Shown piece by piece: positions 25,045 to 35,819 of a stretch of 64,000 nucleotides of DNA. How positions within the stretch are numbered: the stretch's first letter is position 1; every line of letters begins with the position of its first letter. The stretch comes from Gigantopelta aegis. Taxonomy: Eukaryota; Mollusca; Gastropoda; Neomphalida; Peltospiridae. Below the pieces are notes generated by a model, which worked only from the letters and a program-made list of their open reading frames with translations, was not told the origin of the DNA and made no database searches. The stretch spans positions 19,316,596 through 19,380,595 of the forward strand of contig NC_054708.1 of assembly GCF_016097555.1 (NCBI RefSeq), read 5' to 3'. The translations under genes were made by a program, and so were the position numbers.

Positions 25045-25330
25045 TTGCTTTATTACCCCAGCAGGCACTCATAACGGGGAAAATAAAAATCATAATTTCT
25101 CACTGAGAAATGATCATGCATTGGTCTAACGAACACTACTATTGGATAATTTTGACGCTTACAAACCAATGACCGTGTCGGTACTAAATATGACGTCATC
25201 ACGATTTATGTCCCTCATGAAATAATTTTAATTTGTCACTCGCTAAAGCTCGTGACAACTAAAAATTATTTCACTCGGGACATAAATTTGATAATAACTG
25301 GTAACTCGTTTATTATCCTCTATTTAACAG
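25045..25330 (+). mobile_element. Palindrome-bearing MITE, short (deleted) copy
   Basis: Starts TTATTACCCCAGCAGGCACT and ends ACTCGTTTATTATCCTCTAT, as does the longer copy at 59655-60265. Its right half keeps only part of the long stem (ATGTCCCTCATGAAATAATT pairing with AATTATTTCACTCGGGACAT). Confidence 0.7.
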
Positions 25331-25689
25331 TACTCTCATAATGCTTGTTTTTTAAAGATAATTTTAAAGAAAGTTAAACGTTTGTTTTTAACACACCACT
25401 TTAGCATATATTGATTTATTAATCATGAGCATAAAATATTTGATAACTGGCATGTACATTTCTTTCATCAGTGGCAAGGGATCTTTAAATGATTTTCCCA
25501 AAGACAGGGCATTATTTTTTTTTATATAATATCCCATGTATTATACCAATCAACACTTCGTTTTCAGTTCTTTGAATTATAAATAAAAGTTGTTTTATTT
25601 AATTTTGTTGAAAAACTTTTAAATGCACATTATAAAAATTGATATGGTAATTGTGATAATAATTCTACAAGGAATCGATCACCACCTCC

Positions 25690-25815
25690 TGGGCTGCTAC
25701 TATTGATATGCAGCACTTTCCCCCCATCAGTAAGTCAGCACATATCATGGCCTTTGATACACCAGTCATGAGAGAAGAAATAACAAAATGGGTCCACTAA
25801 GATGGATCAATCCCA
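25690..25815 (-). mobile_element. Degraded SINE
   Basis: Plus-strand cues: CAGCACATATCATGGCCTTT, GATACACCAGTCATGA and GGGTCCACTAAGATGGATCA. Only part of the body and head survives. Confidence 0.6.
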
Positions 25816-25892
25816 AGGAAAACACATTTTAGGGAGGAATCCAGGAGTTTGTGAAAGATTGAGGGGGGTAGGGGTATTATTACTTTTTTAAG

Positions 25893-26108
25893 AAAGGAAA
25901 TATTATATTTAACAATGCACTCACCACATTTTATTTTATTTACATATGGCATTGGACATGGTTAAGGACCACACAGATATTGAGGGAGGAAACCCACCTT
26001 TTGATTAGCAGCAAGGGATCTTTTATATGCACCATCTCATAAGCAGGATAGCACATACCACAGCCTTTGAAGTACCAGTCATGGTGCACTGGCTGTAGCG
26101 AGAATACT
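25893..26108 (-). mobile_element. tRNA-derived SINE, 5'-truncated
   Basis: Tail (TTTAACAATGCACTCACCAC), middle (GGTTAAGGACCACACAGATA) and body (GGGATCTTTTATATGCACCA) match the first tail type. The tRNA-like head is missing. Confidence 0.85.
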
Positions 26109-26214
26109 TTTTACAGCAAAAAAGGAAGGATATGCACCTGTCAGCACTTCCCCGGTTCCCTCTGGATACATGCCTGATATTAGTATCCAACTTCTCAACT
26201 AAGTGCAAGACAGA

Positions 26215-26588
26215 CATCAAATGTGAGAGAGTTACCTCGATTTAACCTATTAGGTTCGCAATAAAAAAAAAAAAAATCACCAGTTTGCATGCTGGTTCAG
26301 ATAAGTGAACTAAATAATTAAAAACCCTAATTCCCCCCATTCCCCCCATCCCCCCAAAAAAATTAAAAATTAAAAATAAATATAAAAATTGAAGACCCAC
26401 GCGCTACTAAATTGTCCCAACATAAATATAACTGGATAATATTAACAGAGAAGACAAACAAAGAAATCAAGTATTAAATTTATTAATTTTATTTTTGTAC
26501 ATCACAACCTTGCAAAAAAGTACTGATAAAGCAATATACATGTTCATAACTGTAAAAAATTGGTCAAATCACCATGAAAGATAAACTT
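26215..26588. repeat. 370-base direct repeat, copy 1
   Basis: Nearly identical to 27779-28146, running from the TGTGAGAG step through GGTTCGCAATAAA and CAGTTTGCATGCTGGTTCAG to CACCATGAAAGATAAACTT. Confidence 0.9.
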
Positions 26589-26798
26589 AAAAAAAAAAAT
26601 ATCATAATCATAAATAACTTTACATAACAGATCCAATGTTTATAAATAAATATATGAATGAGAAATGTATACACAAATACTAATAACAATATCAATACTA
26701 GTCCTGTTCTTAAACAAGTCCTAAAAGCAGTATTCAAAATACAGAAGAAAAAAAGTCCACCCCCAAAACATATGGACATTATAAATTAAAAAGATCTA

Positions 26799-26929
26799 TA
26801 GTCGGACCTCGTTGTCTCGATCTATGTAAACTCATTATCCCAGGCTAGTTTCATCTGTCCAGTTACCTCAAATCTTGGACCATTTTGTTTGTTCCCTTCA
26901 ACATCGAGATAACAACGTTTGACTGCATA
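26799..26929. mobile_element. MITE, TATAGTCGGACC ends
   Basis: GTCGGACCTCGTTGTCTCGAT is mirrored by ATCGAGATAACAACGTTTGAC, with TA at both edges, which suggests a Tc1/mariner-type non-autonomous element (inference). Confidence 0.65.
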
Positions 26930-26939
26930 TATATAATTA

Positions 26940-27772
26940 ATCCTTGAATAAATTGTGACATATAGACCAGAATTTTACAAACTTATCATAATTGCAACAA
27001 GAGAATGCCACGCTTTTTGTTACGTTATAATATAGACTCAGCTACTTTTGTATCCATGTAAAATCTGGGATGAGACACTTTAAATGATTTTTAAATATTA
27101 ACTGTTTAGTTATTAATATAATAGCATTAATAGGATCATTGTTACTCGTCTTAAATCCCAAAATTTTATTTTCTTTTGTAAAGTTCATTATTATACCAGT
27201 TTTTTGTTGCATCCAAAGCTTTAATTGTTCCCAAATATGCCTAACGTCATTACATTCCCAAAATAGGTGTATTAGTTTTAATATTTCACGTTTACAGGAG
27301 CAAAAGAGGTGAATCAATATATCCTATGTTATGTAAAAACTTATTTGTAGGCAATATCCTATGAATAATTTTGTACTGAAACCATCTTAATTCTGTACCA
27401 TCTGTGCAGCGAAAAAGTATTGTATTTACCATTTTCCAATTATCATCATATTTGAAATTTAATTCTTTTTCCCATTGTAAATTAAATTTATATTTTAAAA
27501 ATCTCGAATCCAATAAAATATTGTAAAAATGTTTACTACCTTTACAACTTATCTTAAGATTTGAATTATTATAGGGAAAAATAGGATTTTGCAACTTTCT
27601 TTTAATTTTTTTTTATTTTAAATGTATTGCAATACTGCTTCACTGCACTTAAAAGACCATGGTATTTTAAAAAGTTGACATCAAGATTATAAATGTTTTT
27701 AAATTGTGGGAATGTAATAAATAATCCGCTGTCATCTAATAAATCATTCCCATCTTGTGCCAACTGTCATAA
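26940..27772 (-). mobile_element. LINE fragment (Tx1/L1-like C-terminal region)
   Basis: Minus-strand pieces read QLAQDGNDLLDDSGLF, VNFLKYHGLLSAVKQY, ELRWFQYKIIHRILPTNKFL and LIHLFWECNDVRHIWEQL. These are the typical segments between the reverse transcriptase and the C-terminal Cys/His zone in Tx1/L1-like LINE proteins. At least two one-base frame changes are visible: one in the A-run near 27605-27615, and an extra T in the CTTTTGC step near 27305, just before the Cys motif (CSCKRE). The coding remnant ends at 27042. The 5' part is absent. It sits exactly between the two 370-base direct repeats. Confidence 0.8.
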
Positions 27773-27778
27773 AACACT

Positions 27779-28146
27779 GTCATCAAGTGTGAGAGAATTA
27801 CCTTGATTTAACCGATTAGGTTCGCAATAAAAAAATAAAAAATCACCAGTTTGCATGCTGGTTCAGATAAGTGAACTAAATAATTAAAAACCCTAATTCA
27901 CCCCCATTCCCCCAAAAAAATTAAAAATTAAAAATAAATATAAAAATTGAAGACCCACTCGCTACTAAATTGTCCCAACATAAATATCACTGGATAATAC
28001 TAACAGAGAAGACAAACAAACAAATCAAGTATTAAATTTATTAATTTTATTTTTGTACATCACAACTGTACAAAAAAGTACTGCTAAAGCAATATACATG
28101 TTCATAACTGTGAAAAAGGGGTAAAATCACCATGAAAGATAAACTT
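27779..28146. repeat. 370-base direct repeat, copy 2
   Basis: Second copy of 26215-26588. At its right end it runs on into the dispersed repeat family seen at 24770-25040 (CTTGATCTATAA). Confidence 0.9.
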
Positions 28147-28450
28147 GATCTATAACAGTATGGACAACATTTCAACTCATTATCTTGAGGCATTGTGAAA
28201 ATAAGTCTGGAAAACAATATGTATGACATACAGACAGATGGACAGAAGGACAGAGGCAAAACCTATAATCCCCTCCGGTTGGACTGGTAGGACCTATAGT
28301 CTCTTCCGGTTAGACTGGTAAGACCTATAATCTCCTCTGTTTGGACTGGTAGGACCTATAGTCTCTTCCGGTTAGACTGGTAAGACCTATAATCTCCTCC
28401 GTTTGGACTGGTAGGACCTATAGTCTCTTCTGGTTGGACTGGTAGAGGAC
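28055..28450 (-). repeat. Dispersed TTAGTCCCC-type repeat, copy 2
   Basis: Reverse complement of the family at 24770-25040. It shares the CATGAAAG..AAACTTGATCTATA step and the GACAGACAGATGGACAGAAG run, but its end is expanded into a tandem array. Confidence 0.55.
28262..28447. repeat. 31-base tandem repeat, six copies
   Basis: Six units of 31 bases, each with TTGGACTGGTAGGACCTATA or TTAGACTGGTAAGACCTATA. The two versions largely alternate, giving a 62-base higher-order period. Confidence 0.85.
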
Positions 28451-28468
28451 TAAATAAACTAGTCGTGA

Positions 28469-29102
28469 TACAGTGAAACCTCTTAAAACCCAACCCTGAG
28501 TATACTAAAATTCCATCAAAACCAGATGTTTCTCATGATCTCTTTTTAAATATTGGTACATAATAGAACCTCTTTAAACAAGATATGCTTTAAAACTGAT
28601 TTTTTTTTTTTTACTTAAGCCAATGAGTGTGCTCTGGGGTGGACCTAGAGGGGGGGTCCAAGGTGTCCGGACCCCTCCTCAAATTTGAGAAGTGCCCCTT
28701 TTATTTAGGATTTTTAGGTTTTTTACAAATTTATTTAGTTTTTTAAAATTATTATTTTCAAACGATTAGAGGGCTCCCGCTGCCTGCACAAAAATACTAA
28801 ATTAGCGCAAGCGCAGTATAACTCACGTGATATTTGAACGATCATAACCGTTTTGATTTGTTCAAATACCACGGTAATTTAATATTATAAAATATTGGCA
28901 TTTTCTGTCAATGTATAGAACACTGTAGAATACGTCTGCCAGCGTCCCTGTTGTAGCACTATTATATTATGGCCCATGTGAACCGTGTGTAATTTTTCAA
29001 TAGTGCCTTTTCATAATGTTATGGGCCCTTTTTGTCTTGGACCCCCCCTCATCAGAAAAGCTGGATCCACCCCAGGTGCTGTTTAGAGGGGTTTCACTGT
29101 AT
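28469..29102. mobile_element. MITE, TACAGTGAAACC ends (outer)
   Basis: TACAGTGAAACCTCTTAAA at the left is mirrored by TTTAGAGGGGTTTCACTGTA at the right. TA edges and CAGTGAAACC ends resemble Tc1/mariner (pogo-like) non-autonomous elements (inference). It is split by a second element at 28634-29075. Confidence 0.65.
28634..29075. mobile_element. hAT-like MITE nested in the previous element
   Basis: CTGGGGTGGACCTAG, then GGGGGGGTCCAAGG, is mirrored by CTTGGACCCCCCCTCATC and CTGGATCCACCCCAG. GTGCT flanks both sides. The CAGGGGTGGATCC-type end is common in hAT-like elements (inference). Confidence 0.65.
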
Positions 29103-29305
29103 GTAATGAAAATCACTGACCTCAGCAGTGGTTGAGCCGCTGACTTTAAGAATGATAGGTACTTGGTTCACAACTTAGTATCGCCTCCCACCCAGAGTGT
29201 TTTTACTGCTTAGGTACAGTAAGTGAGTAGTCTTAAACCGTGAGCTGTTAAAACTCACTCCAGATTGGAAGAAGGAAATCTTTTATTTAACGATGCATCA
29301 CTCCA

Positions 29306-29622
29306 GATTGGATGTTTGTTTTGTTTAATGACACCACTGGAGCACATTGATTAATTAATTAATGACACCACTGGAGCACATTGATTAATTAATCACCGGC
29401 TATTGGATGTCAAACATTTAGTAATTCCCTAATGCAGCTAGGGATGTTTTATATGTACCACCTCACAGACAGGATAGCACATACCATGGCCTTTGATATA
29501 CCAGTTGTGGTGCACTGGTTGGAACGAGAAATAGCCCAATGGCTCCACTGATGGGGATCGATCCCAAACCGACTGCACATCAAGCAAACGCTTTACCACT
29601 GGTCTATGTCCCGCCCACTCTC
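29306..29622 (-). mobile_element. tRNA-derived SINE, nearly full length
   Basis: Runs from the tail (TTGTTTAATGACACCACTGG) to the head (GGGATCGATCCC at 29553-29564, then CCACTGGTCTATGTCCCGCC). It carries a local duplication of about 32 bases in the tail: GACACCACTGGAGCACATTG occurs twice. Confidence 0.88.
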
Positions 29623-30407
29623 CAGATTGGAGTACATTTGGTATCAGTCTCAAGGCTAATGGCTTAGACACTAAGCATACCACCGAGGCCGATACAAACA
29701 ATACAAATAGTAACGGACACAAGTAATCTAATGCAAGCCCCCCATGAGAATGAAAATGTAAAAGAAATGTTGTCCTTCTCTATATAAATAATTAAAAAAA
29801 TATGGCTTGTGCCCCCACCCACCCACCCACTGGAGACTGTTCCTACCCCCAATAGAGATTATGTTCCCCAAAACAGATATTATTCCTATGGGCCTGTAAT
29901 GGATCCACTAACGGAAATGTATCTCATGACCTATTGTATCTCAGGCTACACCCAGTTCCTAAATACACTTAGGCTTATTCATCTGTTGTAAGTAGCACTA
30001 TATCAAATAACATCTCAATGAGTCAAAGTTCCCCTAATTTTAAACTGAATACTGCCAAGTATGTCATTAGCGAGAAATGAGACAGGACTTGTCATAAAGT
30101 TTTGTTTAAAATCTTTAAAAAAAATCAGAACAGTATATAACTAGGTAGCAGCTTTAGTCACATGATATACAATTTGATTTGATGGAATGTATCTTAGAAA
30201 GCAGCATATTAGTATTACTACAACCTGTGTGATACATGTCTTTTTTACTTATGTGCCATCTTGATCAATGTTACGCATCAATTTGTTTATTCAAAAATTT
30301 GTGAAAGACTGAGTCACCATAAAATCGGCACAAATATTACACCTGCATATGTATTTTAAATATATATTTAATTTCTGAACGAGAGAAAAAAACATTTGCC
30401 AACCAAA

Positions 30408-30515
30408 CAACAGCAAGGGATTTTTTTAAAATATGCTTTTCAACAGATAGGAAATCACGTACTACAACGTTTGATATACTGAACTGGTTTGGACGGAGAA
30501 AAACATTGGATCATC
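30408..30515 (-). mobile_element. Degraded SINE body
   Basis: CAGCAAGGGATTTTTTTAAA, then TTTGATATACTGAACTGGTT. Body only. Confidence 0.5.
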
Positions 30516-30519
30516 ATAA

Positions 30520-30997
30520 CCCTGTATTTCTTCACCTTACATAAATTATAATGTAAGTTGAGCATCATGTTCTGGGGACTTGTATCCTACACCTTACAAC
30601 TTCATAAAAAAATATATTATACTGCATGCCATATAATAAATGGATACATATTTTGGACAAATAATTACATTTTATCCCATATTTTATAAATGTCGCAATG
30701 ATATTAGAACTAGTAATAAAAATGTTAAAACTTCCAAATGTACAAAGAAAGTAAAAAAAAAAAAAAAAAATTCTTGCATCAGACTTTCGTTAAGAGATAT
30801 ATATATATACATACATTAAATATCAAGCGCATGCATACCTGCTGAAATATAGCATAATTATATAAGAATAATTTCCTAAATATATATTTAATCTAGGTTG
30901 GAAGCTTTGAATCATTACTTTACATTATATATTGGATCATTAAAAAACAAACATATCACTTTTAGAAGTTGAATAGTGGGGTACAGTATGCAATATA
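30520..30997. other. Intergenic, no gene seen
   Basis: AT-rich with A-run and TA-run at 30742-30810. Nothing else recognised. Confidence 0.5.
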
Positions 30998-32492
30998 TAC
31001 TCTTCAAAAAAAGAAACGCAAAAGGGTACAAATGGGTTATAACTCCGATTTTATGTTTCCTACCGGTTCATGCTTTGTGAATATAAGGTCATTACATGTC
31101 CCAAACACATTCCCACGGTTACATTCGATAAAACGCAGCTACTGTACAATAAAGTTCCAAAATGTGAATATTCGCAAAAACGCAGCCACGTGCAAACCAT
31201 GTCACCACTGCACGTGCGTTGTCTGCACGTGCAACATGAACACCGACAGTATAAAAGTGCAGGGTGTTCGCTTGCCTGGCCTCTGTATCTGGCCGACAGT
31301 TGACAATCCAGGACATGCCACGTCTCAGTGAACCGCAGAGAAACAATGCCATCGGCCGACTAGACGCAGACGAATCCAGAACGGCCGTTGCCAGGGCATT
31401 CCATGTGTCCCCAAGCACCATCTCCAGACTGTGGGACCGTTACCAGCAACATGGATCAACACGTGACCTCCCTAGATCCGGTCGACCACGGGTCACTACC
31501 CCCGGGCAGGACCGCTACATCCGGGTACGCCACCTTCGGGAACGATTGACTACTGCCACCTCCACAGCCGCAGCAATACCAGGTTTGCGCAGGATATCCG
31601 ACCAGACCGTACGGAACCGCCTACGTGAGGTAGGAATTCGTGCCAGACGTCCAGTTCGAGGTGTCATCTTAACACCACAACACCGTCGACTCCGACTGCA
31701 GTGGTGCCAGATTCATCGACAATGGCCTCAACTGCGATGGAGACCGGTGTGGTTCAGTGACGAGTCCCGATTTCTGCTCCGACGTCATGATGGAAGATGT
31801 CGCGTGTATAGGCGTCGTGGTGAACGTTATGCGGCAAACTGCGTGCAGGAAGTGGACAGATTCGGCGTGGGTAGTGTCATGGTGTGGGCAGCCATCTCAC
31901 ACACTGGCAGAACTGACCTGGTTCACGTGCAGGGCAACCTGAATGCACAGGGCTACATTGACCAGATCCTCCGGCCACACATCGTTCCAGTTATGGCCAA
32001 CGCCAACGCAGTGTTCCAACATGACAACGCCAGGCCTCACACAGCACGTCTCACAACGGCTTTCCTACAGAACAACAACATTAATGTCCTTCCTTGGCCA
32101 TCGACATCACCGGATTTGAACCCAATTGAGCATCTATGGGACGAGTTGGACCAACGCCTCCGACAGCGACAACCACAGCCCCAGACCCTGCCCGAGCTGG
32201 CAGCAGCCTTGCAGGCCGAGTGGGCCACCATCCCCCGGGACGTCATCCGTACTCTGGTTGCTTCAATGGGCAGGCGGTGCCAGGCAGTTGTCAACACAAG
32301 TGGAGGCCACACCCGGTATTGACTCCAGATGACCTTGACCTTGGTGGTGTGTCCTATCACTTACTCACAATGGACTAGAGTGAATTGTGAACAATCCTGC
32401 AACATTTGGTAATTATCGGACTCACCATTCAATAATTAAATCAATTCTCCAAATGTTACGACAATGTGGTTTTGCGTTTCTTCTTTTGAAGA

Positions 32493-32495
<3 letters not shown>
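30998..32495 (+). mobile_element. Tc1/mariner transposon, family A, copy 2 (apparently complete)
   Basis: Both TIRs are present: ACTCTTCAAAAAAAGAAACG at the left and CGTTTCTTCTTTTGAAGAGT at the right, with a TA duplication at the edges and (TA)n beyond the right end. It is about 1.5 kb with a leader of about 315 bases before one open transposase. With intact ends and an intact frame it looks structurally competent. Activity is not shown by sequence. Confidence 0.95.
31315..32322 (+). CDS. Tc1-family transposase, intact DD34E frame
   Basis: 335 residues from MPRLSEP; the frame stays open upstream, but this Met matches the start used by Tc1 relatives (MPR...). Residues 5-55 form a paired-like helix-turn-helix, RSGRPRVTT (about 54-62) is the usual GRPR linker, and a second helix-turn-helix follows. 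The catalytic triad is D149 (WFSDESRF), D237 (QHDNARPH) and E272 (SPDLNPIEHLWD), with 34 residues between the last two. Known for the family: it binds the element's TIRs, cuts both strands and integrates at TA. The length is typical of Tc1 transposases. No defect is visible, unlike the copies at 133-1140 and 6292-7277. Confidence 0.95.
   Translation: MPRLSEPQRNNAIGRLDADESRTAVARAFHVSPSTISRLWDRYQQHGSTRDLPRSGRPRVTTPGQDRYIRVRHLRERLTTATSTAAAIPGLRRISDQTVRNRLREVGIRARRPVRGVILTPQHRRLRLQWCQIHRQWPQLRWRPVWFSDESRFLLRRHDGRCRVYRRRGERYAANCVQEVDRFGVGSVMVWAAISHTGRTDLVHVQGNLNAQGYIDQILRPHIVPVMANANAVFQHDNARPHTARLTTAFLQNNNINVLPWPSTSPDLNPIEHLWDELDQRLRQRQPQPQTLPELAAALQAEWATIPRDVIRTLVASMGRRCQAVVNTSGGHTRY

Positions 32496-32528
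<33 letters not shown>
32494..32528. repeat. TA microsatellite
   Basis: About 17 TA repeats directly after the transposon. Confidence 0.95.
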
Positions 32529-32529
<1 letters not shown>

Positions 32530-32531
<2 letters not shown>

Positions 32532-33213
32532 CAAAATTGACATTTTGCACAAAACAAGCTTATTATGTGGTATAATGATGGTAAAATTTTCATTTTTTTT
32601 ACATGGTGTGCAATACAAAACATAATGTCCAAAAATACTACACAATGAAAACCTTCTCTACATTTGCTGTATGTAATAAAAACAATGGTCGATTGGCCCA
32701 CCATTTTGTTTTTCTAAAGCCCATAGTCAGTTTTTTTTCTAAGATGAAATGTAATCTTTAATTATTCTAGTGTTATTTTTACCATTAACATTTTAAGATT
32801 TTTACCATTTAATTTGAATTTATCTGAATGATCATTGTCAGCTTTCTCAAAGAGACAGTCTTTTACTGAATAGTTCATAATGTTGCAGTCAAGAGACATT
32901 AAAAGGAAATTATAAAAAAACTGGGGGGGATGGGTGTCATAAATCAAAGAACGAAGTTTTATTCTAGAAGGAAAATATGTTTGGGTGTGGTAGAAGAAGG
33001 TGGACCAGTCGACCATTATTTTAGTACACACATTAGGTGATGAGATACCTCTCAGTGGTAATTTGTCACATTAATATTTATACCATGCACAATTTTAATA
33101 GTAAAAAAATATTTTTTTGAAAAAAAGAGAGAAAATTTTACATCAATACACAATAAACTGATTTTGTACAATATTTTAACGTTCTGCATTGCATACTTTT
33201 CCAACTATGGAAC
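32530..33213. other. Intergenic, no gene seen
   Basis: An 89-codon open stretch on the minus strand (32762-33031) has no recognisable family or splice context, so it is not called. Confidence 0.45.
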
Positions 33214-33619
33214 TTAGGGACCATATCAAAATTGTATCACTTCTCCCTAAACAAATAACCTGCAGAATTGAGAAGGGGGTAAAACACCCATGCGGATAAA
33301 AAGTCAAAAATGAAAGTGTCAAAATTTTATTTTATTATTATTTTTTTTTAAATTTATTTATTTATAAAGTGAAATTCGAAACCACAGTTAACAAAGAATT
33401 TCATGAACTACACATGAACAGTATAATTATTAGTCTCGGCAATTACAGTTTGACAAGTCATAAATTCCCCCCCACCCCCCCACGAGTACAGCATAAGACT
33501 CTCTTACAGTGACATGTTTCACACATGACGTCATCTTGTCATGACGTCATTTGTGGGTTGAAAGTATTAGAGGGTTATTTGTTTAGGGAGAAGTGATGAA
33601 ATTTTGAGACGGTCCCTTA
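33214..33619. mobile_element. MITE with TIRs of about 45 bases
   Basis: TTAGGGACC...TATCACTTCTCCCTAAACA and AAATAACC at the left are mirrored by GGTTATTT, GTTTAGGGAGAAGTGATGA and GGTCCCTTA at the right. The interior holds two TGACGTCAT blocks 14 bases apart (33526-33549). No coding. Confidence 0.75.
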
Positions 33620-33774
33620 AAAAAGTGGGACATTTGTTTTTAATCACCCAATACAAATACAGCGGAATCTGTCTAAACCAGTTATAAGCATGGGGGAATG
33701 ATAGAATTTGCTGATAATCATAGGGCTCTGGAAATTTTTAATTTGCAGAACCCATTTTTGGCCATTATGTCGAT

Positions 33775-34000
33775 GTCAATAATGTCCTAAATTTAATACA
33801 TTTGGTAATTTTGATTTGTAGTCATCAAAGGAAACCTGCTACATTTTTCCTAATGCTGCAAGGGATCTTTTATATGCACTTTTCCACAGACAGGAAAGCA
33901 CATACCACAGCCTTTGACCTTTTGTGGGGCACTGATTGGAACGAGAAAAAAAACAATCAGCTTAATGGATCCACGAAGGAGCGTGCACTTAACTGACCGA
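33775..34000 (-). mobile_element. tRNA-derived SINE, variant
   Basis: The body (GGGATCTTTTATATGCACTT, TTCCACAGACAGGAAAGCAC) and part of the head are visible in minus orientation. The CCAGTGCACCA step is altered. Confidence 0.75.
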
Positions 34001-34010
34001 GTTAAATTCT

Positions 34011-34032
34011 GCCCCCCCCCCCCCCCCCCCCC
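34011..34032. repeat. Poly-C tract (22 bases)
   Basis: Uninterrupted C run. Copy-number slippage and quadruplex potential on the opposite strand are likely. Confidence 0.95.
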
Positions 34033-34305
34033 AAAAAAGGTTACACAAAATTGTGTGAGCAACATGTGACATAAATGATTGTTCTCACAATTGTAGTAAG
34101 AGAATGCTGGATTAGACAGATGTCACCCAAACTATTGCCATTTGGACAGAACTTTCAGATAATGCCAGTTTACAGAGATATCATTCTGGACAGTCCACTT
34201 TTTTAACATACTTATACATATATACATGTATGTATACATGCATAGGCATCTTGGATCACCAAGTAAATATTATCATTCATGTCTTAAGCGGTCACACAAG
34301 GGAGT

Positions 34306-34936
34306 AGATAAAAGTGGCCACTTAGGACAGGTGGCCACTGTTTACAGGTTGTGACATATAGTCTTTAAAACATGTTGTTGTTTTAGCATCTTTACTGCTA
34401 ATTAATGGATGTGTGCTTCACAGTTTACTATAAATACATTTTTGACATGTCACCTCTTTCAGGAAAAACTGCAACTGGAATGTATTAAATTAACCATTCT
34501 CAACAAGTTTGTTTTCTCTTTCCATTTAATTTCTACTTCATGTGGTGTATTGTAAAAGTAAGTGAATCTACAAAAGTCAAGCGTAGCCTGCCCAGAGGCA
34601 ATTAGATGCTTTCCATAGTCATACTTTCTTAATTGATACACAGTACAGATGTCGGGACTGAATGGGTACTAGTATTCCTGAAGGTGTGAAGATCGGTTAT
34701 TTGCTGCATCTTATCGCTGTTGTTAAATATCCCTTTTATATAATAGTAAACATTTACTGTGGCCGCTTAATACAGGTATTTTACTGACTTGGGTGGCTGC
34801 TGGCCACGTTAGACAGGTGACGGCTTATTACAGGTGCATTTACGTTATAAATTGTTTGGGAGGGAAAAAAGTGGCCGCTTAAGGCAGGTGACTGCTGAAT
34901 ACAGGTGGCCGCTAGGACAGGTTTGACTGTATATAT
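34306..34936. repeat. Interspersed GGCCGCTTAATACAGGT repeats
   Basis: Several GTGGCCGCTTARKRCAGGTG-type units at 34306-34350 and 34757-34922. The region ends GGACAGGTTTGACTGTATA, which resembles the right end of a TACAGTCAAACC-type MITE. A matching left end was not found. Confidence 0.5.
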
Positions 34937-35194
34937 CATCACATTACAATATTGAATATGCATATGCAGTGGTAAAAATATTCATCAAGTAGTGTTATTC
35001 TCTCTTCTCTTTACATCCTCTTCACTACAAATATCCCTGCATATATAACTGTATCATGTTTCATTGTATTCTCCAAATGTTTTGTAAACAGTGAAAGGAG
35101 AGGATGCAAATGGTTTAACAACACTCAGCACACTTTCAAAATCAGCATTAGATATTAAAACATAAAGTAATCAAGACATCTGACCTAGCATTCA

Positions 35195-35340
35195 ACCAAA
35201 GAAATTTATTACTATATACATGTAGTTCTCTGGACTGGCAACAAAGGATCTTTTATAAGCATTTTCCTGTTTTGAAGCTTGGAATGGAAAATATCCCAAT
35301 GGGTCCACAAACAGATACTGACTTCAAGAGCCACTGTACA
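35195..35340 (-). mobile_element. Degraded SINE
   Basis: CAAAGGATCTTTTATAAGCA, then ATATCCCAATGGGTCCACAA. Strongly diverged. Confidence 0.5.
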
Positions 35341-35589
35341 TTATAAAAAAGCACCATGACCACGCTACAACATGGCAATCAAACATTATATAATTATTTT
35401 AAAATTTCAACAGTGATCGATCGATCACCCTCAGTGGACTTAAGATTATTCTCGTCCCAACCAATGACCCATAAAACTTTTAGTTAAGACTCGATCTCTA
35501 ATTACGTCACATGGATGCAATTGTATGGTGTTGCCATGATTTTACAGTCTCAGTCTCTATTAGTCTCGAGTATAGATTCTAAATGTTTG

Positions 35590-35815
35590 ATAAGCACGAG
35601 GCCAGGTTCATCAAGGCCGTGGTATGTACGAGGGAAAGTGCAAATAAAAGATCATTTGCTTCTGTTTTGCTAGGAATAGCCTATATAGTAGCAGTAGGTT
35701 TGCTCCCTTTTTCTGAATCTACAAAATGTCGAAATAACCAAATGTTAAGACTTCAAATAGTTGTAATTTAAAATGTGCTGAGAAGTCGTTAAACAGATAC
35801 TCCTTTCCTTTTCTT
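35590..35815 (+). mobile_element. SINE with CCAAATAGCTGC-type tail
   Basis: Body cues (AGGCCGTGGTATGTACGAGG, AAAAGATCATTTGCTTCTG) are followed by the third tail type (AACCAAATGTTAAGAC, TTTAAAATGTGCTGAG, GTCGTTAAACAG). This tail is amplified immediately downstream. Confidence 0.65.
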
Positions 35816-35819
35816 TCAT

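Noticed and set aside
26215-28146. Direct repeats taken as LTRs of a retrotransposon
   Set aside because: No primer-binding site, polypurine tract, gag or integrase between them; the inside is a LINE remnant.
32762-33031. 89-codon minus-strand frame as a gene
   Set aside because: No family motif, no splice context, and AT-rich low-complexity codons.
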